Of a stretch of DNA of 38,750 bases, positions 15,370 to 22,707 are shown one piece after another. The notes beneath the pieces were generated by a model that did no database searches, was not told where the DNA came from, and worked only from the letters and a program-made list of their open reading frames with translations. Every line of letters begins with the position of its first letter. The first letter of the stretch is position 1. Origin of the DNA: a virus. The stretch is from positions 1 to 38,750 of IMG/VR virus record IMGVR_UViG_3300005613_000181, one strand, 5' to 3'. A program made the position numbers and the translations under genes.

Positions 15370-16764
15370 TTAGTCTAGTAAACTGTCTGAAAACGTATCT
15401 AAGAACTCATCATCATGATTATGGTTTAACCAGCTTGAAACGTGGAATTGACCACAAGGGATACAATGAGAAAAACTACAGGAAGTCCCATCCTCGACAG
15501 ATCGCCCGGCCACAATTGACAAACGGCCGATATGGTTGCGATCCTTCTCTGAATTAGAGGAAATGGCTATAGCAAGATCAACATTACCAGATTTTCTTCT
15601 ATCTTCAGCCAAATCCCGCATTGTTATTTTTTCCCGTTGTAAAACAGCTGTTGTAACTTGGCTTGCTGTCATTACTATACTATTACGTTCATCTGCCATA
15701 CCTTTTAGTCTTATATAAGCCTGATTGATTCTATCTCGTGAATCGTTTGCAAGGTTACTGATATCCATAATCTCTACATAATCAGTTATAATAAGATCAG
15801 GTGTAAATCCGTGAAAATCCTCAAGATAATTCAAATAAGATTCCATTTCTTGTAAAGAGCATGTTCCCATCGGATACTTTTTGATGATAAATCTACCCCC
15901 CATCCTTCCTAAAGCTTTTCTTGCCTTGATTACCGGTTCTTTTTCATAAACACTTCGTCTTTCAAAATCTCTTGTAAGCATCTTATCTGTTGTTACATCG
16001 TAGTATGGGACAGTTTCTATTTCACCTATACGACGGGAAGAACGGCTGGAAATCATCATATCAAGTCTTAATTCAATCTCTTCTTTAGTCACTTCATGGG
16101 AGAAGAATATAACATTCTTACCCTGCCTTAAGGCTTGAACTGCATCATGCAGTAATGAGAAAGTTTTATAACCCTTGTAACCACCGATTTTTACGATCAA
16201 TTGTTTCTTTTTATAACCACCAATAAGATAATCAAGAGCATCTATACCAGTCTTCATATCATAAACTTCTTCATCTTCTCTATGGTAGACTCCATCATAG
16301 TTCTCAAGATAAAAGAAATCATCCTCTGGCTTCTTTATTCCAGTATTCAACATATTGTGCATAAATATATCAGCACTGGTGTAGTCACCCTCAGAGATGC
16401 AATCAGCGATATCCAACAGACCTTTTTCATATATAGCATGACGTATAAAAGGGTTAAGTCTATTGATTATATATTCTTTATTGGGCTCATCTAGCTCATT
16501 GAGTGAGGTAAGATATTCTAAATATAGTTCTTTTTTCTCTGGAGCATAATCACTAATATTGTTCAGTAATATATCGTTGAAGTGTTTACGTGGGGCTTCT
16601 TTGTAGTCATTAAAATAGTTCACACATATTTCAGCTATTTTCCTAACTACCTCTGATGTAAAGACTTCCAGCGGTATCTGTGATGCCGCTATTTTACAAA
16701 AGTCTGTATCAGTGACTAGAAGATAAACAATACTATTTTGTACGTGCTTAGTTAAATTAGACAT
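15370..16764 (-). CDS. DnaB-like replicative DNA helicase
   Basis: The 464-aa protein has an N-terminal helical domain (residues 1-130) with the DnaB-like FTSEVVRKIAEICVNYF. A RecA-type ATPase domain follows: KTGIDALDYLIGG, Walker A, NVIFFSHEVTKEEIELRLDMM and Walker B LIITDYVEIMD. Later come the VMTASQV and RKSGNVDLAIAIS segments typical of DnaB family helicases. The P-loop reads GGYKGYKT (about 194-201), with Tyr replacing the usual last Gly of GxxxxGK[ST], a notable variant. It would unwind DNA at the fork with the primase encoded next to it. Its start overlaps the small Cys gene upstream by eight bases. Confidence 0.85.
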   Translation of the reverse strand: MSNLTKHVQNSIVYLLVTDTDFCKIAASQIPLEVFTSEVVRKIAEICVNYFNDYKEAPRKHFNDILLNNISDYAPEKKELYLEYLTSLNELDEPNKEYIINRLNPFIRHAIYEKGLLDIADCISEGDYTSADIFMHNMLNTGIKKPEDDFFYLENYDGVYHREDEEVYDMKTGIDALDYLIGGYKKKQLIVKIGGYKGYKTFSLLHDAVQALRQGKNVIFFSHEVTKEEIELRLDMMISSRSSRRIGEIETVPYYDVTTDKMLTRDFERRSVYEKEPVIKARKALGRMGGRFIIKKYPMGTCSLQEMESYLNYLEDFHGFTPDLIITDYVEIMDISNLANDSRDRINQAYIRLKGMADERNSIVMTASQVTTAVLQREKITMRDLAEDRRKSGNVDLAIAISSNSEKDRNHIGRLSIVAGRSVEDGTSCSFSHCIPCGQFHVSSWLNHNHDDEFLDTFSDSLLD

Positions 16765-16975
16765 CTATTTCCTCATAAAAATCGCAACCATCTTTATATT
16801 CGTAGGATATTAAAGTAACCTCTTTGTTAAATTTTGAATGAAAAGTCTTACATTTATCTTTTAATGGACAATATTCATTCACACATACAGCTTTTTTACC
16901 CCATATCCTATTCCATCCTTCTCTATAGGCTGGGGTTAATGACTTGTTATATCTCTCATTGATTTCTTTTGACAT
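16757..16975 (-). CDS. Small cysteine-motif protein (72 aa)
   Basis: The central motif VCVNEYCPLKDKCKTFHSKF, with a later DGCDFY, gives four regularly spaced cysteines, a likely metal site. The CPLKDKC pattern recurs in small phage proteins of unknown role. It sits between primase and helicase genes, overlapping the helicase start, so a role as replisome accessory is possible but unproven. Confidence 0.55.
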   Translation of the reverse strand: MSKEINERYNKSLTPAYREGWNRIWGKKAVCVNEYCPLKDKCKTFHSKFNKEVTLISYEYKDGCDFYEEIDV

Positions 16976-16979
16976 TTTA

Positions 16980-17906
16980 TCACCATATAATTTTTAGTTT
17001 ATTTATTTCTTCACCTAAAGTATCTGGGTCTTGGCCTGATGGTAAAAATACTACACCGCATTTATCAAAAAAAGTAGAAAGCTCATATTTAAGTTTAAGA
17101 GAATAACTCTCAGCTTTATTATCATAAGCTACTACAATATAATTATAGTCATGTCTCTTCTTTAAGTCAAGTAATTTTATTTTTTGTTTTGCTGTCATTC
17201 CTAACCCGAAAGTAGCAACAACATTATGAGGTAACCTCCAGCTATCAAATATACCTTCAGTCACCCATAGTGTTTTTTCACTATTATTACGTATATAATA
17301 CAAGTAATCACCTAAACTTCCTATAGGTGCATCATACTTATTCTTCATCTTATTTGTCATATCCCTTGCTTGAAAGAATACAGGTTTTGTGTCATCATAA
17401 ATCGGTAAAATCATTCTTTTTGCCCATTTTCCCATCAGACCACCAAAACGTGCATCATGTCTGTTGAGTGTTTCAAGCGTAAATTTACGTTTATTAATGA
17501 AATTAGATATCAATGGGGTTTCATCAATAAGATTCTGATTAAATGGAATCCCAGGTATCTCTATGGATTGACTTTTATTTACCTTTACATTTTTCTTGGC
17601 TTTAAGTCTATTCTTAAGTTCGTGGGTCAAGTTTTCTTCAACATTCTGATACCCTTTTTCTTTGCTAAGTGTTTTTCCAGTAACAACATAGAAAAAGTGG
17701 CTGAATGATCCCTTCTTTTTACATCTTAGGCAACTATACTTATTTGACTCACAAAATATGCCCATATGGTACTTATCATCCTTTTCACCCGTAGATTTTG
17801 ACCGGCAGAAAGGACAATTAACCTGTACAATATCGTCACTATACATATAGTTATTGATATTATTATCTTTAAGTAACCTTAATATATCAATTTTTTTCAG
17901 GTTCAT
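16980..17906 (-). CDS. DnaG-like DNA primase (zinc ribbon plus Toprim)
   Basis: ATG 17906 is chosen over TTG 17912 because AAGGA lies at the right distance from it. The 308-aa protein begins with a zinc ribbon (VNCPFCRSKS, then YSCLRCKKKG) typical of CHC2-type primases. It continues with a catalytic core containing LPIYDDTKPVFFQARDMTN and a Toprim fold: LWVTEGIFDSWRL (conserved Glu), VVAYDNKAES (DxN in place of the usual DxD) and a final DPDTLGEE. It makes RNA primers for the phage fork. At about half the size of bacterial DnaG it lacks a helicase-binding C-terminal domain; the separate DnaB-like gene completes the pair. Confidence 0.83.
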   Translation of the reverse strand: MNLKKIDILRLLKDNNINNYMYSDDIVQVNCPFCRSKSTGEKDDKYHMGIFCESNKYSCLRCKKKGSFSHFFYVVTGKTLSKEKGYQNVEENLTHELKNRLKAKKNVKVNKSQSIEIPGIPFNQNLIDETPLISNFINKRKFTLETLNRHDARFGGLMGKWAKRMILPIYDDTKPVFFQARDMTNKMKNKYDAPIGSLGDYLYYIRNNSEKTLWVTEGIFDSWRLPHNVVATFGLGMTAKQKIKLLDLKKRHDYNYIVVAYDNKAESYSLKLKYELSTFFDKCGVVFLPSGQDPDTLGEEINKLKIIW

Positions 17907-17915
17907 ATCCAATCC

Positions 17916-18668
17916 TTAAAGTATGTTATCGTTAATATATTTAGGAAACATAACCTTCCATACAGTATCACTTACAAGGTGGCCGGGAAATACTTCATCA
18001 AATTTTTCTTCAATACACTTGAATAGATGTTTCAAATATTTATCTTTAGTTAAATCAATATGTTGTGGTACTTTATTATATGTACGAGTGATGATTTTAT
18101 TGGCCTCAATAAAAGTTTTATGGGACTTTGAGCCTTCTTCTAAACCAAAAGTTTTACGTTTTAAGAAATATTTAGCGAAGCAATCCGCTATATGTAGTGT
18201 ACCTTCAGGGTCTTCATCTTTAAGAACAGGCACTTCATCCCCATCCCACCACAATTTCTTATTTGATGATATGCCTTTAAGAAAACCAGTAACATTACCG
18301 TAACCTATGTTACGACCATTATATACGTGATCACCATTAGCACATCTTGATAGATATATGTCCATCTTTTTCAAGATTTCATCTTTTGAAAATTTCTTTA
18401 GAGCTTTATCAAAAATCTTCTTATCATATGGGGCTGAATGCTTAGCATACTTAGTATGTTTACGCTCACGTACTATATGTGGTAGGTTGATAGTCTCATG
18501 GTTGTTCCAGTGATCTATTATATCATCCACCTCTGAGGGATTACACAATACTGCTTGCTTCTCTTTAGGTTGTTCCATGTTAAGATTACATGTACATTCT
18601 ATAGATTTACCGGCTATTAACTTGCTATAATCCTCATGACTAATATTTATATCTAATTTTATTTTCAT
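17916..18668 (-). CDS. Possible replication initiator/helicase loader (250 aa)
   Basis: This is the first protein gene of the leftward operon, starting after TAGGAGA. No family is certain. The centre reads VDDIIDHWNNHETINLPHIVRERKHTKY, which resembles the IxxYWN...LP segment of the C-terminal domain of phage replication initiators, followed by helices and GYGNVTGFLKGI. The C-terminal 100 residues are Lys-rich and helical with a conserved-looking KVMFPKYIND end. Position next to primase and helicase supports a role in origin recognition or helicase loading. It could equally be an unrelated early protein. Confidence 0.42.
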   Translation of the reverse strand: MKIKLDINISHEDYSKLIAGKSIECTCNLNMEQPKEKQAVLCNPSEVDDIIDHWNNHETINLPHIVRERKHTKYAKHSAPYDKKIFDKALKKFSKDEILKKMDIYLSRCANGDHVYNGRNIGYGNVTGFLKGISSNKKLWWDGDEVPVLKDEDPEGTLHIADCFAKYFLKRKTFGLEEGSKSHKTFIEANKIITRTYNKVPQHIDLTKDKYLKHLFKCIEEKFDEVFPGHLVSDTVWKVMFPKYINDNIL

Positions 18669-18681
18669 ATAGTTCTCCTAA

Positions 18682-18764
18682 TACCGGAGGAGGGAGTCGA
18701 ACCCTCACACCCTTAAGGGCAGCGGCTTTTAAGGCCGCCATGTCTGCCATTCCATCACCCCGGT
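18682..18764 (-). tRNA. tRNA-Leu (anticodon UAA)
   Basis: Read on the minus strand, the 7-bp acceptor ACCGGGG pairs with CTCCGGT, leaving discriminator A. The anticodon arm GCGGC/GCCGC has loop CTTAAAA, anticodon TAA. A long variable arm (CCC-TTAA-GGG) marks a class II tRNA, and the T arm is GAGGG-TTCGACT-CCCTC. CCA is not encoded. It reads UUA leucine codons, frequent in this AT-rich genome. It lies nine bases downstream of the predicted early transcription start and is the first element of the leftward operon. Confidence 0.93.
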
Positions 18765-18779
18765 AAGTTGATGTTATAT

Positions 18780-18807
18780 ATTATATCCATAAATTTGAGA
18801 AAGTCAA
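18780..18807 (-). promoter_or_regulatory. Sigma-70 promoter of the leftward early operon
   Basis: On the minus strand TTGACT (18807-18802), a 16-bp spacer and TATAAT (18785-18780) form a near-consensus host sigma-70 promoter. The expected start at about 18773 is just upstream of the tRNA. This arrangement would let the host polymerase transcribe tRNA-Leu and the replication genes immediately after infection. Confidence 0.78.
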
Positions 18808-18911
18808 GAAAAATTAAAAATATATTGCAAAAATTTCTAGTAATATCACTATCATTATAGAAAATAAAATAAGAGAAAACCAGAAAACTTCAAAAATTTT
18901 TTTATTGTCTG

Positions 18912-18921
18912 GTGTATTCTT
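18912..18921 (+). promoter_or_regulatory. Candidate phage promoter element (GTGTATTCTT)
   Basis: Third intergenic copy of the decamer, in the divergent control region, pointing rightward and followed by ATGTGTAGGAC. If it is a phage-sigma promoter, it would drive either a non-coding transcript or the rightward operon from a long leader. Confidence 0.3.
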
Positions 18922-19255
18922 ATGTGTAGGACTATCATTGCTATAGATGGGCGACTGTATGTTCCCTTCTGTATGATGAAATTAAAACTGAATAGGTAGC
19001 ATGGTCATAACTAGGTTTACAAGAGCGTTCCCCTGTGTCACAATGACTCGAAAAACGGTCTGAACTTTGGCGTTAATGTTACGCTGGACGCAACCAGCCC
19101 TCCTTTCCTTACCGTCTGAAAGGGGTTTGTGCCTTGAAGTTCCCTTGCCTCTATCTTTTTAATCCCTTTTTAAGGGTGCTGGGAAGTTATGCTAGGATTT
19201 TTATACGAGGCTTGTTATGACTTAAAAAGATGGGGCTTAACCTTATAAGCATGTA

Positions 19256-19318
19256 GGATGAAAGGTTTTCTTAGAAAAACCAAAGAAAAACACAAGAACA
19301 AAACCAACACTTTCATCC
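19256..19318. repeat. Inverted repeat enclosing a second hairpin
   Basis: Arms GGATGAAAG (19256-19264) and CTTTCATCC (19310-19318) are perfect complements. Just inside the left arm, GGTTTTC-TTA-GAAAAACC (19264-19281) forms a second near-perfect hairpin. The inner loop is purine-rich (A-rich). The combination could be a cruciform at an origin or a structured leader RNA. Confidence 0.5.
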
Positions 19319-19498
19319 CATAACTTGCATATAAGGAATTACCAGCCCTATTAAAGACGGGTCTATACTGATAAAATTCAGTGAATCTAAAGCTACCGAT
19401 TCTTCACTCACACCTACCTCTTCTATAAAAATTTTCAAATTTTCTTCTCTTTTTTAGTATTACGTTACTAACATTACTAATGTAAAGGAGAATTGTTT

Positions 19499-19774
19499 AT
19501 GGCTATAAAACGAACAGATGTTAAAGATGTCGTGGAAAAGACTTTGGAGAGACTTGATCCTGTTAAACGTAAACAAGTTAGAGATAGAGTAGAAAATATG
19601 CCTGAATCACGTGTACGTACTTATCTCAAAGCTACACTTGGTAATGGTTCACCATCAAATGCAATCAAAGCTCATTGTATGGAATGTGTAGGATGGAACA
19701 CAACTGAAATTAAGGAATGCACCTGTTATGGTTGTGCATTGTATGAGTTTAGGCCCTATAAGGATGAATTTTAA
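19499..19774 (+). CDS. Small zinc-motif phage protein (91 aa)
   Basis: ATG 19499 is preferred over TTG 19493 because AAAGGAG (19484-19490) is then correctly spaced. The C-terminal half has IKAHCMECVGWNTTEIKECT followed by CYGCALYEFRPYK. The AIKAxCxxC...(E)xxCxxxxCxLYxxRP pattern is common in small phage proteins of unknown function and probably binds one zinc. The N-terminal half is helical and charged. It is the first gene of the rightward replication/recombination operon, directly downstream of the large intergenic region, so a regulatory role is conceivable. Confidence 0.68.
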   Translation: MAIKRTDVKDVVEKTLERLDPVKRKQVRDRVENMPESRVRTYLKATLGNGSPSNAIKAHCMECVGWNTTEIKECTCYGCALYEFRPYKDEF

Positions 19775-19795
19775 TTATAAGATAAGGAGACAGTG

Positions 19796-20020
19796 ATGAG
19801 AATACAAAACGAGATGCCTTCATCGGGACAGTTTATTGTGATATGGGAACATGAGGGTGAAATATGGTCTGATGTATGGAAGATTACGGATAGTGATGAA
19901 GGTAAAATTACTTCAATCTTTGATGTGGAAACCAATAAGTTTCAGCCATGTGAAAAGGAAGATATGGCTCCCTTTGCTGATTACTCTGTATGCACTAATA
20001 TTCACTATGTAATTAAGTAG
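19796..20020 (+). CDS. Unknown small protein (74 aa)
   Basis: ATG 19796 fits the AAGGAGA site (19783-19789) better than GTG 19793. The product is acidic with four or five beta strands (GQFIVIWEHEGEIWSDVWKI, GKITSIFDVETNKFQP). It shows no membrane segment or catalytic motif. It lies five bases before the DNA polymerase gene and is probably co-translated with it. No family recognised. Confidence 0.55.
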   Translation: MRIQNEMPSSGQFIVIWEHEGEIWSDVWKITDSDEGKITSIFDVETNKFQPCEKEDMAPFADYSVCTNIHYVIK

Positions 20021-20025
20021 GTATT

Positions 20026-22542
20026 ATGGATTCTTTATTTAATTTAGAAGATTATGAATTTAAGCGACCTAGGAAAGTTTTAGGATGCTCAAATTGCTTA
20101 CTTAAAGGTAAGATAGCTCAGTCTAATGTTAAGACTGTGGGAAAGGGTAAGAAGAAGATTGCCATCATCTTTGAGAAACCATCAATGGATTATTCTGAAC
20201 CTTACAATGATGACCAGTACAGAATCTTTCTAAGAGGACTAGAGCTTTCAGGTATTGACATGTTAGAGGATTGTAAGATATTCAATCTTGTAAGATGTTC
20301 AGTGAAACCTGAAAGGGTACCTACTAAATCTGTTATTGATGCTTGCTCTTACTACCTTAATAAAGAACTTAAAGAATTTGAACCTGAGTTTATCATAGCG
20401 GTAGGTGATGAGGTGATTAATTATCTTACTTATGAGTATGATAATAGAGTAAGTTCTTTTAGGATGTTTGGAAGGGTTCTTCCAAGAAGAGAGGATTATC
20501 CCCCTATTGGTTGTATATATGATGCTGATAAATTTATTGGCAATCGTTCTATGGATATTAATTACTTTAATAAGGCTATCAAAAAGTTTGTTAATTATAT
20601 AAATAAAGATGATAAAGAAATAAAGAAACTCAACAGAAACGATTATAAACTGGTCAAGACAGAAGAAGATTTCAAAGAGATGGAAGAGGTTGTTTATAGT
20701 GGTAAACCTGTTGCGTTTGATTATGAAACTAACAGCAAGGAACCTTTTTCTGATGGAGCCAAAATACTGACAGCGGCTTTTGCTGTGGAGGAAGGATTTG
20801 GTTATTGTCTTCCTATCGACCATCCTGATTTTACATGGAAGGATAGAGATAATAAAGTTCAGTGGCTGAAGGATTGGCTTCAGAGTGATATCGAAAAGTA
20901 TATACAGAATTGGAGTTTTGAGGAACAATGGTCAAGGCATATTTTAGGGGTAAACATTAATAATGTTACCCTAGATACGATGGTGCTTCAACATCTGGTT
21001 GATAATAGACCTCACGTATGTGGACAGGATTTTCAGATTTTTGTACGGTATGGTGATTGTTATAAGAACATGGTTGATCAAGCTAAACTTGAGGAAACCG
21101 ATATTAATCTTGTAGCTCAATATAATGTAATGGATGTACGTTATCTTATCAAGTGGGCTGAGGACTTGATGAAAGAGGCTTCAAGATTTAAGGGACTGAT
21201 GAAGGCTTATCAACTCTTTCATGATATGATCCCTATATTTTGTGAGATGACAAGTAATGGCATGAAGATAGATGAAGATGAACTGGATAAGCTTGAAAAA
21301 GATACTAAAGATAAGATTGATGAATATGAAGAGATACTCACAAGCTCTAAGTTTGTGACTGAATATGAAACCAAGTATAAAACTACATATGAGAATAAAC
21401 CTAATGACAATAGATGTCTCTTTTTTGATATAATGGGATTAACACCATCAAGTTTAACTGATTCTGCCCACAAAAAGAAAGATAATGACCCAAATTATGA
21501 GGTAGATTTTCTGGATTATAAAGTTGATAAAGAAACATTGAATGAATCTTTGAATGGTATTAAAAAGAATTCTGATAAGTATAAATTTGTTGATGCTTAT
21601 TTGAATCTTCAGAAGTATAAGAAACTTTATTCTACATATATTAAAGGGATCAAAAAATGTATCATCAATGGTTTTATTCATCCTTCATTTTTACTACATA
21701 CAGCAAGTAGTCTTCGTGGTAGTAGTGCAGGCCCTAACTTTCAGAATATCCCAGCACATGATAAAATCACATCGTCTGTGAGGACAACGATGAAACCTAC
21801 AAATGATTATATCATGCAGATTGACTACGGTGCAAATGAAGTCAAGTATATAGCGGCTCTGTCTGGTGATGAGAATCTTATTCGTGAATGTAATGAGGGC
21901 ATTGATTTCCATAAGTATTTTGTAGCAAAAATTCTGAAAAAGGATATAAAGGATATAACCAAAGAAGAAAGATTTAAGGGTAAGAATGGATTTGTATTCC
22001 CTACTTTCTATGGAAGTAATTCTCGTGTTATCGCTAAGAAACAGAAGTGGCCGGAGGTTTCAGTTAAAAGAGTAGAAGGTGAATTCTGGAAACACTACAA
22101 ACAGGTAAGACAGCATAATGAGGAAATGGAGTTAGCGTATAAACGTGACATGTACCTTACCTCGCCTTTAGGTTTCTATTTTGTGTGGGGTGTTTCAGGC
22201 CCATTACGTAAAGAGAATATCTATAACACTAGAGTACAGGCTACTGCATTTCATCGGTTACTTAAAGCTATTAAAGATATACATCACGAGTATAATAACT
22301 CAGATGAATTTAAGGGTTTTAAGAGTAAGATGATGGGCCAGATTCATGACTGCTTGGTATGGGATATCAAAGAAGAAGAGATAGTGCCTATCGCTAAGAT
22401 GTGTTATAAGCATATGACAAGTCTTGACGTATTTGGTGATTGGGATTCCGCTGTAAGTAAAGAAGTGGAGTTTGAGATTAATGATGATTTTACTGAAGGT
22501 GAAGAATATAGTTTTTCAGAAATAATTGAAAAATTTTCATAA
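20026..22542 (+). CDS. Family A DNA polymerase with UDG-like N-terminal domain and 3'-5' exonuclease
   Basis: The 838-aa polymerase has three parts. Residues 1-190 look like the uracil-DNA-glycosylase-fold domain found in SPO1-type phage polymerases (LGCSNCLLKG, IAIIFEKPSMDYSEPY, FIIAVGDEVINYL). Residues 225-400 are a DnaQ-like proofreading exonuclease: FDYET (D232, E234), NWSFEEQWS and YNVMDVRYL. The polymerase core has motif A QIDYGANEVKYIAALS (D600), motif B-like FKGKNGFVFPTFYGS, and motif C GQIHDCLVWD (D775), where the common HDE reads HDC. It is the replicative enzyme. The last 129 bp of the gene lie within a perfect 220-bp direct repeat, but the reading frame is intact. Confidence 0.9.
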   Translation: MDSLFNLEDYEFKRPRKVLGCSNCLLKGKIAQSNVKTVGKGKKKIAIIFEKPSMDYSEPYNDDQYRIFLRGLELSGIDMLEDCKIFNLVRCSVKPERVPTKSVIDACSYYLNKELKEFEPEFIIAVGDEVINYLTYEYDNRVSSFRMFGRVLPRREDYPPIGCIYDADKFIGNRSMDINYFNKAIKKFVNYINKDDKEIKKLNRNDYKLVKTEEDFKEMEEVVYSGKPVAFDYETNSKEPFSDGAKILTAAFAVEEGFGYCLPIDHPDFTWKDRDNKVQWLKDWLQSDIEKYIQNWSFEEQWSRHILGVNINNVTLDTMVLQHLVDNRPHVCGQDFQIFVRYGDCYKNMVDQAKLEETDINLVAQYNVMDVRYLIKWAEDLMKEASRFKGLMKAYQLFHDMIPIFCEMTSNGMKIDEDELDKLEKDTKDKIDEYEEILTSSKFVTEYETKYKTTYENKPNDNRCLFFDIMGLTPSSLTDSAHKKKDNDPNYEVDFLDYKVDKETLNESLNGIKKNSDKYKFVDAYLNLQKYKKLYSTYIKGIKKCIINGFIHPSFLLHTASSLRGSSAGPNFQNIPAHDKITSSVRTTMKPTNDYIMQIDYGANEVKYIAALSGDENLIRECNEGIDFHKYFVAKILKKDIKDITKEERFKGKNGFVFPTFYGSNSRVIAKKQKWPEVSVKRVEGEFWKHYKQVRQHNEEMELAYKRDMYLTSPLGFYFVWGVSGPLRKENIYNTRVQATAFHRLLKAIKDIHHEYNNSDEFKGFKSKMMGQIHDCLVWDIKEEEIVPIAKMCYKHMTSLDVFGDWDSAVSKEVEFEINDDFTEGEEYSFSEIIEKFS

Positions 22543-22633
22543 TTTTATGATTATTTTTGAATTAGCTGACTAATATGATAATAGAACAAGTAAATTAATA
22601 AAGGAGAACTTATGAACAGAGAAGAAGTATTAC
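22414..22633 (+). repeat. 220-bp direct repeat, left copy
   Basis: This copy covers the last 129 bp of the DNA polymerase gene, the intergenic region and the first 22 bp of the ssDNA-binding protein gene. It is identical base for base to 23824-24043 (offset 1410). The match ends sharply: T/G mismatch at 22413/23823 and A/G at 22634/24044. Perfect identity implies a recent duplication or continuing recombination between copies. Confidence 0.98.
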
Positions 22634-22644
22634 AGAAGAATTAA
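22612..22644 (+). pseudogene. Truncated 5' fragment of ssDNA-binding protein gene
   Basis: The duplicated copy of the ssDNA-binding gene start (with its AAAGGAG site) reads MNREEVL in common with the intact gene at 24022, then runs into inserted DNA and stops as MNREEVLQKN. It is a by-product of the insertion. Ribosomes loading here would terminate 63 bp before the methyltransferase start. Confidence 0.85.
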
Positions 22645-22707
22645 CTGAATATAATATAATGAGTTCTTTAGTTTTAAGAGATTTTTTGTATCAGATATAG
22701 GGATATA

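Larger units (their letters stand above)
18808..19498. other. Large divergent intergenic region, candidate control region/origin
   Basis: About 690 bp without a supported gene separates the leftward and rightward early operons. Seen: an AT-rich stretch with CCAGA/TCTGG arms around AAAAATTTTTTT (about 18881-18912); a repeated ACTATCATT-TATAG element (18848-18860 and 18931-18946); one GTGTATTCTT; a hairpin CCTTTC/GAAAGG (19102-19107, 19118-19123); GCTTA/TAAGC (19235-19250); a 9-bp inverted repeat at 19256-19318; and AGTGAA/TTCACT arms about 19380-19413. The middle is less AT-rich than its flanks. These features fit an origin, a structured RNA or a control region. No tRNA-like cloverleaf was found on the plus strand. 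Confidence 0.45.

Noticed and set aside
18922-18999. 25-codon ORF beginning MCRTIIAIDG after the GTGTATTCTT motif
   Set aside because: No ribosome binding site, no recognisable domain, and it lies in a region full of structured DNA. Translation cannot be supported.
20299-20928. 209-codon open frame on the minus strand within the polymerase gene
   Set aside because: It is antisense to conserved polymerase domains, has no ribosome binding site and its translation is low-complexity Ile/Phe/Lys, a shadow of AT-rich coding DNA.
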